Below are positions 61,901 to 64,000 of a stretch of 64,000 nucleotides of DNA, piece by piece. Origin of the DNA: Acanthopleura granulata (taxonomy: Eukaryota; Mollusca; Polyplacophora; Chitonida; Chitonidae); contig JABBOT010000009.1 of assembly GCA_016165875.1 (NCBI GenBank), positions 18,986,783-19,050,782 of the forward strand, in the 5' to 3' direction. The notes beneath the pieces are model-generated. The model worked only from the letters and a program-made list of their open reading frames with translations. It made no database searches and was not told the origin of the DNA. Position 1 is the stretch's first letter. Each line of letters begins with the position of its first letter. A program made the translations under genes and the position numbers.

Positions 61901-63994
61901 TCAGCCCGCAACCTTTCTCCCGCCGTAAATCTGGCGACTGTCGTATAGGTGAAACATTCATGAGTAAAACTCCAATCAGATAAATAAATAAATTTTTGTC
62001 GAGTGTCTGAAAACGGGAAGGGGTTTTACTCTGCACACTTTGGTAAGTGGCTCACAGCCTAAATTTCAGATGAAAAAAATTTAGATGAATATCACGATAG
62101 TCATTTATCAGACAGATACATATTTTTTCATCAGACAGATGGACCAGATGTGGGCTATGCCAGCAGTCCCAGTGGTAGACGACCCCAGGGACAGATGAAA
62201 CCTCCCCACCGTCTGTCCGAACCTGTTCTCAGACCAACACAGGGGTAAGCACTTTGTGTTCATACGTCAAGTCTTCGGTCATTCCAAGGTCCGAAATCTT
62301 CAATAATCTCCACATTACAAATGGAGCTTGTTATTACTGTGAGCAATTGCACATCTGGAAAATGTAGTTTTCCTGATGAGGTAGATAAATTTCATGAAGT
62401 TTGTTTTTCTTGAGGATTATTGTCAAGCTAAAAAATTGTTCCTTTGAGACGTGTACAAGAGAATCGGTGCATTGTCAGTTGAATGAACTGTATGAATGTA
62501 TATCAACTGTCAATGAATGTTTTACCAACTAATGACAGTGCTGGATTAAAATGATGAAAAATCACTGGAAATGTTCTATGACCCGAAACTGAATTAAAGG
62601 GCGTGTTTTAGAGCCGTTATTAAGAGTATGTTCCTTGATAATAATTTGACTGTCCCTCTGAAAATGGGCCCTAGAGATTTATTCATTTATTTTTTTTTAT
62701 GGCTCTAGTTTGGAGAATTGCCAGAGGCATGAAAAAGTGGGGGGAAATTTCTGGAATTAGTTTCACTGAAGTACCCAGTGTCAGTGCGTTTAACAGAATA
62801 GAACATGTGCTATGGTCAAATATTAGCTTCCTTTCGTGATGTTTTCTTCATTGTTTTGTTGGGATTTATATGCAATGATTATGCATTGAATAAAACTTTT
62901 AATTATGTTGGTGTAGTGCTTTCACATATCATCCTTATAGTTGTATGTCCCAAAAGGTCATCAAACGCGCTTGCGCTGTTTTGAGGATGGTAACCGTAAA
63001 TGTCACATGCCTTTGGTATTGAATATAGCGAAAAGATCCAAATGATGTAAGATAGCCTACATGGATGTAGGTTCCTAATTGTATTTAGGCATGCCTTGTG
63101 GCAATCGAGTGCTTGGGTAGTCATTAAAATGGGGGACATAAAGAATAATGCGGATGTTAATTATCAGACTGGGGATATGCCATTTTACCTGACCCCTTGG
63201 GTTACTGCCCAAGAGTAACAGACTGGACTAAAGTAAAAACCAAAATAGAGGAGGTTTTAGTCCATCTAAGTCAACTAAGAGTGATATTTTATAATTCTGA
63301 CATTCATCGCAACCCTAAGTCCATCACCTTTTCTCAAGAAAAATCAAACTACAAGTGAAGCCTGCACATTTGACCTTGACCCAATGGTTTACTGCCCAAT
63401 AATACTGGACAGGTACCTTGCCTGTCACATTTACAACCTGTGCAACTTTCTAGGCAATGTTCAAGTCACACTGGAAGTGTTACTTGCGGTTGGAAAACAT
63501 GCAAGTTTTGTAAGTCAAGAAGATTAAATACTCAAATTTGTCACATGAAATAAAGCATTGTCATCTAAATGATAAACACAAGATATACCCCAGAGGCAAA
63601 ATTGTGTGAAAATGAGGCTTTTACAGGGCCAAACCCAAAGGTACAGGCGTTCTCTTTCACAAGAGTAAAACAATAACAAAGCCATATTACTTTTTATTTT
63701 CTAATCAACTGTAGATGGCGGTGGTTTTGCCACCCACAACCGCCGAAAATCTATGCCTGCTAGCTACTAATGAACACCCTGATATACTGTATATAAACTT
63801 TCGTGTCTTAGCAATCACATCCAAAATAAGCTTCATAGGGTGAATTAATGGGATAATAGGATAAGAACATGTTTAACTGTATTTTATAAATATTACAAGA
63901 AGTACACAGGTTATGCTTTCATGGTTTCCTATCAATGCTCACATGCAATTTTTGACATTTCTGTCTCCTTGCGTCTTGTTTCAGGGTAACTTAA
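16723..63994 (+). CDS. KIF12: KIF12-type kinesin motor protein, spliced from 18 coding exons
   Basis: Microtubule-dependent ATPase motor of the KIF12 branch. Exons at 16723-16904, 24391-24462, 29542-29620, 33025-33146, 33900-33975, 38582-38713, 40428-40563, 51719-51877, 52131-52211, 53600-53718, 54847-54951, 56142-56222, 57103-57193, 58310-58388, 59305-59412, 60323-60503, 62135-62244 and 63985-63994 sum to 1,923 nt, exactly 641 codons. All junctions are GT-AG and in phase. Predicted protein: disordered leader 1-75; motor about 79-413 with P-loop GQTGSGKT (161-168), YLEIYNEQ (214-221), SSRSH switch I (282-286), DLAGSE switch II (317-322) and LRYANRAKK (404-412); coiled coil about 422-541 including [16 protein letters not shown]; Ser/Pro-rich tail. 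The [14 protein letters not shown] and LYxMLQExMxEN blocks and the length match KIF12 as I remember the human protein (about 650 residues). The first and last exons are the least certain. UTRs are not defined. Confidence 0.9.
17555..17720 (+). repeat. Dispersed repeat R3
   Basis: gattgattcatccacctggt and gaaatttgattaatttctta match 47262-47350 (+). Antisense relatives are at 20745-20830 and, more weakly, 40651-40750. Confidence 0.65.
18582..20237 (-). pseudogene. piggyBac-type transposase, frameshifted and internally deleted
   Basis: Cut-and-paste DNA transposase remnant, antisense in KIF12 intron 1. Reading the - strand from an ATG at 20237, an acidic leader ([11 protein letters not shown].., [12 protein letters not shown]) is followed by piggyBac-like blocks: [36 protein letters not shown] (second catalytic Asp region, 19280-19200), KKLKRG, and [19 protein letters not shown] in a different frame. 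Near 18940, SGMP runs directly into [10 protein letters not shown], so about 20 residues that should hold the third catalytic Asp are deleted. The end, in the same frame as the start, is the Cys-rich domain [18 protein letters not shown] with stop at 18582-18584. At least two frameshifts and the deletion make it dead. Terminal repeats were not located. Confidence 0.85.
23637..23655 (+). repeat. G homopolymer
   Basis: About 18 consecutive G in intron 1; the length is uncertain in assembled data. Confidence 0.85.
24000..24235 (+). repeat. Diverged tandem pair, about 145 bp
   Basis: ctctagaacggtttatccga / gttcaccaaacttacaccac recurs as ctcttgaacagttagtccca / gttcaccaaatttatacaac. Confidence 0.6.
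24391..24462 (+). CDS. KIF12: KIF12 exon 2: start of motor domain
   Basis: Acceptor ctcattgcag, donor AG|GTATGT, phase 2 in and 2 out. Ends in [11 protein letters not shown], the first beta strand of the kinesin motor, and its last codon is completed by exon 3 to give VVLRVRPLS. Confidence 0.88.
24490..24830 (+). repeat. Dispersed repeat R2, copy 1, split by a SINE
   Basis: gattctcagagtgttgttga and aggatgatacacgaaccc / gtttcagcacctaaagtaaa match 27310-27410 in order, but are separated here by the SINE at 24569-24705. Confidence 0.7.
24569..24705 (-). repeat. SINE fragment inserted in dispersed repeat R2
   Basis: Type A 3' half: ttgattggagttttatgttg, caagaatatttcacttatac and gaccatccgcagatcattgg. 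It interrupts R2, whose uninterrupted counterpart is at 27280-27470. Confidence 0.75.
26462..26514 (+). repeat. Triple AAGCCCTGCCGA with terminal palindrome
   Basis: Three close copies of aagccctgccga, the last forming a perfect hairpin aagccctgccgacagggctt. Confidence 0.85.
27280..27470 (+). repeat. Dispersed repeat R2, copy 2 (uninterrupted)
   Basis: gcccgattctgagagttctg, ttaggatgatatatcctact, gtttcagcaccaaaggtaat. Antisense relatives lie at 34031-34200, 57236-57430 and 58931-59110. Confidence 0.7.
27736..28190 (+). repeat. Interleaved direct duplications
   Basis: The block tactgcatgtattgagctca followed by cacacg..gagggggatattcc occurs at 27841-27910 and 28015-28080. The block cagtaacagggaaggcaatg occurs at 27737 and 28141. 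Confidence 0.75.
28350..28485 (+). repeat. Dispersed repeat R4, relative of sequence beside the piggyBac remnant
   Basis: catcaccaatgtatcaaaaa, acaagatttgtctattactc and tggttaccacaacgagaaag match the reverse complement of 20465-20600, next to the transposase start. This may be a piggyBac-related element end. Confidence 0.65.
29250..29453 (+). repeat. SINE, type A, head-truncated
   Basis: Starts at the B box (gtgtgctcgaacccagctca), runs through gggaaggtctgccagcgacc and ends in gaaataaataaatac. Confidence 0.8.
29542..29620 (+). CDS. KIF12: KIF12 exon 3: motor beta-1 (VRPLS)
   Basis: Acceptor gataattttag, donor GTG|GTAAGT, ending in phase 0. Encodes [13 protein letters not shown] and following residues. 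The VRPLS segment is part of the nucleotide-base contact of kinesins. Confidence 0.9.
30965..31045 (-). repeat. tRNA-like SINE head, unclassified
   Basis: On the - strand agctccatggttaagttgac and gccaggttcaatccctgga resemble A and B boxes. No cloverleaf pairing and no tail recognised. Confidence 0.4.
31521..33024 (+). repeat. 58/60-bp minisatellite of the exon 4 acceptor and exon start
   Basis: About 25 head-to-tail units. GTGGAGAG begins at 31565, 31625, 31683, 31741, 31799, 31859, 31917, 31975, 32033, 32091, 32151, 32211, 32269, 32329, 32387 and every 58 bp to 32967. The real exon 4 starts at 33025 and is the last unit. Each unit is 47 (or 45) bases of exon start plus tcttcat(a/t)cag. The 60-bp units (attgatctaatgg type, plus the first) keep exon spacing; the 58-bp units lack two bases. 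Variants (ccaagaca, ctagtaca, ctaggaca, ctaatggaga) are interspersed, suggesting higher-order expansion. A decayed partial unit lies at 31521-31564. Confidence 0.97.
33025..33146 (+). CDS. KIF12: KIF12 exon 4: motor segment [15 protein letters not shown]
   Basis: Acceptor tcttcatacag at 33024, donor GG|GTAAGT, phase 2 out. Encodes [20 protein letters not shown], then SQEDVF and [12 protein letters not shown], the expected kinesin beta-3/alpha-1 region. The first 47 bases plus the acceptor are the parent, or the best surviving copy, of the upstream minisatellite. This copy keeps the AGAGA spacing needed for frame, whereas the common 58-bp units have lost two bases. Confidence 0.92.
33497..33768 (-). 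repeat. tRNA-headed SINE, type A, in KIF12 intron 4
   Basis: Near full length: tail ttttattggtgttgtacgct at the left, B box equivalent ggacttgaactcaaagcgac, and head ctgtgccacggagaccc at the right. It lies about 130 bp upstream of the P-loop exon. Confidence 0.88.
33900..33975 (+). CDS. KIF12: KIF12 exon 5: P-loop
   Basis: Acceptor tgattgcag, donor CAG|GTGAGA. Encodes [19 protein letters not shown], the Walker A (P-loop) of the kinesin ATPase with an intact Lys and Thr for nucleotide phosphate and magnesium binding. Confidence 0.95.
35959..36065 (+). repeat. tRNA-like SINE remnant
   Basis: gatacgggttcaaacccaac is a strong B box. The A-box side (aaagaccatgtctttcaatc) is weak. Confidence 0.35.
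36455..36730 (+). repeat. Dispersed repeat R1, copy 2
   Basis: Second copy of the 11.2-kb repeat, with ccagtttccataaacgacaa, cacaaaccaccaaagagct and atgaatgttctaggcg. An insertion separates atccaaat from ataccatttagg. Confidence 0.8.
38318..38590 (+). repeat. Duplicated acceptor region of exon 6
   Basis: Two diverged copies of about 150 bp share TTGATGTTATTTTCACTT-like, CTTTGTAGAACATNAGCTGA and TTTCAGAACA blocks. The decoy acceptor is at 38430 and the real one at 38581. After the decoy, the reading frame is AAC AGT AAA TAA. Confidence 0.85.
38582..38713 (+). CDS. KIF12: KIF12 exon 6: YLEIYNEQ segment
   Basis: Acceptor ctttcagtttcag, donor CAA|GTAAGT, phase 0 both sides. Encodes a helix followed by [14 protein letters not shown], a kinesin motor hallmark. 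A second AG six bases upstream (38575) would add two residues (Phe-Gln) in frame. The acceptor region is duplicated 151 bp upstream. Confidence 0.95.
38714..40427 (+). other. KIF12 intron 6
   Basis: Holds the tandem duplication after exon 6. The remainder has only chance-like open frames (for example 163 codons antisense at 39087-39578). Confidence 0.7.
38739..39165 (+). repeat. Degenerate tandem duplication after exon 6
   Basis: Two units of about 210 bp starting at gatgtgacatagtagagt (38740) and acgtgacacaatagagt (38950). Both run through TGCAATA, GTTAAAATT- or ATAAAATTGG-like, a GACTGATCTCCC-like block and a CCACACCA block. They lie immediately downstream of the exon 6 donor. Confidence 0.7.
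40428..40563 (+). CDS. KIF12: KIF12 exon 7: RGFYVENL segment and helix alpha-3
   Basis: Acceptor gctgcag, donor AAG|GTAAGA, phase 0 in, 1 out. Encodes VIDLLN, then [14 protein letters not shown] and [11 protein letters not shown]. RWxKxRGFYVE is characteristic of KIF12. It precedes the large intron that holds the 537-codon open frame. Confidence 0.95.
40564..44095 (+). other. KIF12 intron 7, part before the large open frame
   Basis: No exon of the kinesin is missing here. A 183-codon antisense open frame at 42117-42668 is Cys/Tyr/Ile-rich without a recognisable motif. 43650-43695 is G-rich. Confidence 0.6.
44113..45726 (+). CDS. Large open frame in KIF12 intron 7, function unknown (nested gene or cassette exon)
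   Basis: A 537-codon uninterrupted frame, far too long to be chance in this AT-rich intron. I do not recognise the family. The product is polar, rich in Ser, Arg, Asp and Gly, largely without hydrophobic segments and probably disordered. It has no signal peptide or membrane span. Loose repeats of a Glu-Ser/Thr-Leu-Tyr-Gly motif occur (ETLYGPY near 73, ESLYGK near 220, YGDSLFSY near 326). A Ser/Asp/Glu-rich stretch near 465-485 precedes a more ordered end ([19 protein letters not shown]). The frame stays open upstream to 44065, with a good acceptor (ttttccaattag, 44095), and a donor CTCAG|GTAGGG lies at 45649. The interval 44096-45649 is 1,554 nt, phase 1 at both ends, matching KIF12 exons 7 and 8. 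The ATG itself lies in a donor-like context (CAG|GTATGT), which complicates the choice of start. A nested single-exon gene is the main alternative. Confidence 0.7.
   Translation: MSKACSDSKHRKSVHWRADVTTPKSTDPTTERSSTGTQSVNYSGTSRQSLFQHVQRQSSGLDNSHLALHGSETLYGPYADKNFGDFDHRRSEKVRHAVPNTSDIKGHGNLTVVRRSPGDGRSSYGSSTSLDKVQEKKAVNVERKLRDTNHGHSDRVVDFQVGSTPARYNQGHVNYPVNTKEVLVTSPCGQREGEKKEGYPKRAVSSRQQIVNAKGSSLISTTESLYGKIDNWQPCGPDQGKIKAEGFKNPADVINSVNKCESEQISAWAMSASPLTRSNYPAVRGRNLPKLRDYLQDNERPTGVASYGVGQTDRAETGQDYSEAYGDSLFSYSGHREGKTATKTHSEKANEVCLPLYRQAEEKPMESNSKRRHLDRDHCHPFYGNKTSSNRATDNQRASVRHYSPSHSQSYPNRHDRNKGFVTTASMPYPTRTGGQKPGPEGRETPYSPNVSLDSGSDSELQDLHEESDRETDSCVNNIYLCYLVTERGAAIGPLRLDIDNVELAGLHDSSSGRVFMVHPYCGVEQMYTTNVRQWYK
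45880..46005 (+). repeat. Degenerate short tandem repeat
   Basis: Loose 14-15-bp units of the form gtatacctcaaatgtacctc after the 537-codon frame. Confidence 0.5.
46209..46432 (+). repeat. SINE, type A, 5'-truncated
   Basis: Starts at gctgcctttcaccaatgcag, with gtgagttcaagcccagctca and a (AAAT)n end. Holds a run of nine C. Confidence 0.85.
46722..46860 (+). repeat. tRNA-like SINE head, unclassified
   Basis: ggtgtggttgcttagtggat has A-box character and gatttgaagttgattccag a weak B box. The body (tgcaataccaggaggatgct) is unlike the other SINEs here. Confidence 0.4.
47245..47420 (+). repeat. Dispersed repeat R3, intron 7 copy
   Basis: gattgattcatccaccttat, gaagtttgattaatttcttt and tgtgcttctgtcaaaattgc match the intron 1 copy in order. 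Confidence 0.65.
48755..48948 (-). repeat. SINE, type A, partial
   Basis: From gactatttcacttatacagc through gcaggttgctggtggatctt to cattggtgggaggtttctgg. Lacks both extreme ends. Confidence 0.85.
50670..51360 (+). repeat. Strongly degenerate tandem array, roughly 40-bp unit
   Basis: Recurring words agaaagatnctt, tgttttcacataa(g)tgca and gtgttttnacat through about 690 bp. The open frame at 50644-51030 is a by-product of this array and not a gene. Confidence 0.6.
51406..51597 (-). repeat. SINE, type A, partial, just upstream of exon 8
   Basis: From ggactggtattttacacagc to gcgaccacattgttgagagg. It ends about 120 bp before the switch I exon. Confidence 0.8.
51719..51877 (+). CDS. KIF12: KIF12 exon 8: switch I and start of switch II
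   Basis: Acceptor tctcatgcag, donor CAG|GTATAG, phase 1 in and out. Encodes [15 protein letters not shown] (switch I region) and [10 protein letters not shown] (switch II), with the Gly completed by exon 9. Direct joining to exon 7 restores the usual kinesin spacing between the alpha-3 helix and SSRSH. Confidence 0.95.
52131..52211 (+). CDS. KIF12: KIF12 exon 9: [17 protein letters not shown]
   Basis: Acceptor aatgtttcag, donor TTAG|GTATGT, phase 1 in and out. Encodes [20 protein letters not shown] and KSLLVL, the motor's L11/alpha-4 microtubule-binding region. Confidence 0.95.
52613..52915 (+). repeat. Three degenerate units in KIF12 intron 9
   Basis: ctcaactaggaatgcattgg, gatcaactagtaatgcattg and tcaactacatgtagtagtgc each lead to ggctcaaaattag. 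Spacing is about 129 and 107 bp. A further partial unit lies near 53190. Confidence 0.75.
53600..53718 (+). CDS. KIF12: KIF12 exon 10: [19 protein letters not shown]
   Basis: Acceptor ttttttcag, donor CTCATG|GTAGCA, phase 1 in, 0 out. Encodes [14 protein letters not shown] followed by [19 protein letters not shown] and NGVTLM, the most conserved C-terminal motor block. Its last 31 bases and the donor are repeated in tandem downstream. Confidence 0.95.
53688..54066 (+). repeat. 65/70-bp minisatellite of the exon 10 end and donor
   Basis: Six copies of GACAGTCTGG..CACTCATGGTAGCA with following intron sequence. The donor GT positions are 53719 (real), 53789, 53854, 53919, 53989 (mutated to GA) and 54054. 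Copies alternate between aaatctgg and aaacgggg types, and spacings run 70, 65, 65, 70, 65. Confidence 0.95.
54688..54810 (+). repeat. SINE fragment just upstream of exon 11
   Basis: cggtccgccagcaacctacg, then cagggctctgcctggtttcc and tgaaatattcttgataaatg. It ends 36 bp before the exon 11 acceptor's exon start. Confidence 0.8.
54847..54951 (+). CDS. KIF12: KIF12 exon 11: end of motor (LRYANRAKK)
   Basis: Acceptor cgttgcag, donor AAATG|GTAAGT, phase 0 both sides. Encodes [20 protein letters not shown] followed by [11 protein letters not shown], the motor end and neck junction. Two degenerate copies of its 3' end lie at 55564-55684. Confidence 0.95.
55564..55684 (+). repeat. Two decayed copies of the exon 11 3' end
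   Basis: TAAGATATGGCAACAAGAGC (from 55564) and TTAAGATATGCCAACAGAGC (from 55622) copy the exon 11 sequence at 54898-54960, including the AAACCAGTATTT and GTGGTAA donor equivalents. Both carry indels and neither is usable as an in-frame exon. Confidence 0.85.
56142..56222 (+). CDS. KIF12: KIF12 exon 12: first stalk helix
   Basis: Acceptor ctttgtcaag, donor CAG|GTAAGC, phase 0. Encodes [20 protein letters not shown] and then NHYLRQQ, a heptad-patterned coiled coil right after the motor. Confidence 0.9.
56633..56876 (-). repeat. SINE, type A, well preserved
   Basis: TTTATTTATT tail at the left, ccgtactcaagaatacttca, ccacgtacggccggagagga, and B-box equivalent. The head is cut at tcattgtgctgcgata. 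Confidence 0.9.
57103..57193 (+). CDS. KIF12: KIF12 exon 13: charged stalk linker
   Basis: Acceptor cattttttag, donor ACAG|GTATGT, phase 0 in, 1 out. Encodes a Lys/Gln/Glu-rich segment ([16 protein letters not shown] and [12 protein letters not shown]). Conservation is low, but phase and splice sites fit both neighbours. Confidence 0.85.
57236..57430 (-). repeat. Dispersed repeat R2, copy 3
   Basis: gtaaatgacctaaaactttg, tttagaggcaaataaataat and gtagaactctcagaatcagc, antisense to the copies in intron 2. Similar sequence recurs at 58931-59110 in intron 14 and 34031-34200 in intron 5. Confidence 0.65.
57490..57640 (-). repeat. SINE fragment, strongly decayed
   Basis: gagttctcaagaatatttca and ggatggaggaaaccgtgggt are the only clear blocks. 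Confidence 0.55.
58310..58388 (+). CDS. KIF12: KIF12 exon 14: [12 protein letters not shown] block
   Basis: Acceptor gtttgtacag, donor TTGAG|GTGGGA, phase 1 in, 2 out. Encodes [18 protein letters not shown], a stalk motif close to the one I know in vertebrate KIF12. It is the best evidence, outside the motor, for this subfamily. Confidence 0.92.
59126..59184. repeat. 18-bp inverted repeat in intron 14
   Basis: GATTGCAACTACCATGGC pairs with GCCATGGTAGTTACAATC at 17 of 18 positions with a 23-base loop. Confidence 0.8.
59305..59412 (+). CDS. KIF12: KIF12 exon 15: coiled coil
   Basis: Acceptor tccttcag, donor GAAAA|GTACGT, phase 2 in and out. Encodes [20 protein letters not shown] and then [16 protein letters not shown], a continuous coiled-coil pattern joined directly to exon 14. 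Confidence 0.9.
59590..59720 (-). repeat. SINE fragment, strongly decayed
   Basis: tgccatactcaagaactttt, tatgggagaaggaaacccct and gatctttcccatatgtacga match the type A body in order. Confidence 0.55.
60323..60503 (+). CDS. KIF12: KIF12 exon 16: Ser/Pro-rich tail
   Basis: Acceptor tatttgtag, donor TTTGTG|GTGAGA, phase 2 in, 0 out. Encodes a low-complexity tail with [22 protein letters not shown] and [11 protein letters not shown], containing several SP/TP sites of the kind phosphorylated by proline-directed kinases (inference). Reading through the donor gives six more residues and a stop at 60522-60524, a possible alternative C terminus. Confidence 0.85.
60541..60772 (-). repeat. SINE, type A, just after exon 16
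   Basis: From ggattggtgttttaagctgt to cagagccatgtaggac, including head and tail. A block around the cggccagcatt stretch is deleted. It starts 37 bp after the exon 16 donor. Confidence 0.85.
61885..61995 (+). repeat. SINE fragment (3' part)
   Basis: ttgtacgtgtaatggtcagc, cgtaaatctggcgactgtcg, and a (AAAT)n end. Confidence 0.7.
62135..62244 (+). CDS. KIF12: KIF12 exon 17: basic/proline tail
   Basis: The acceptor ttttttcatcag at 62134 matches the phase 0 donor of exon 16. The other AG four bases downstream would put the exon in a frame with an early stop. Encodes [18 protein letters not shown] and then [16 protein letters not shown]. Donor GG|GTAAGC, phase 2. Confidence 0.8.
62245..63984 (+). 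other. KIF12 intron 17
   Basis: About 1.7 kb without repeats or open frames that I can name. Confidence 0.6.
63985..63994 (+). CDS. KIF12: KIF12 exon 18: last codons and stop
   Basis: Acceptor gtcttgtttcag at 63984. One base completes a Gly codon, then GTA ACT TAA, so the protein ends Gly-Val-Thr and the 3' UTR starts at the window edge. The acceptor is strong and the phase fits, but only ten coding bases support it. Confidence 0.6.
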
Positions 63995-64000
63995 ACAGTG

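Larger units (their letters stand above)
60525..62134 (+). other. KIF12 intron 16
   Basis: Two SINE copies; the rest, including an A-rich stretch at 61425-61540, shows no gene. Confidence 0.65.

Overview
The window looks like nuclear DNA of a marine invertebrate, most likely a mollusc or another lophotrochozoan. The reasons are AT-rich DNA, frequent ACATGTA-type words, long introns, and many tRNA-headed SINE copies ending in (AAAT)n. The species cannot be named from the sequence alone.

One spliced gene dominates the + strand. Eighteen exons between 16723 and 63994 join into a 1,923-nt reading frame (640 residues plus stop) for a kinesin that I identify as a KIF12 orthologue. It has a complete motor: P-loop GQTGSGKT, switch I SSRSH, switch II DLAGSE and the motor-end block [10 protein letters not shown] coiled-coil stalk with the LYxMLQEYMxEN block and a Ser/Pro-rich tail follow. 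All junctions are GT-AG and all phases agree. The first 16.7 kb is non-coding as far as I can see and holds several SINEs.

Intron 1 carries a broken piggyBac-type transposase on the - strand (18582-20237). Intron 7 (about 11 kb) carries a 537-codon open frame at 44113-45726. It is either a nested gene or, more unusually, a 1,554-nt phase 1-1 cassette exon (44096-45649) that would insert 518 residues into the kinesin motor just before switch I.

The gene also shows repeated local duplication of exon edges together with their splice sites. About 25 copies of the exon 4 acceptor form a 58/60-bp minisatellite (31565-33024). Six copies of the exon 10 donor form a 65/70-bp minisatellite (53688-54066). 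The exon 6 acceptor region is duplicated, and two decayed copies of the exon 11 3' end lie downstream of it. In the copies I translated, use of a decoy site would normally lead to an early stop, so these arrays are either splicing noise or a regulatory layer. The rest is SINEs with at least three different tRNA-like heads, several unclassified dispersed repeats, degenerate tandem arrays and unremarkable intronic DNA.
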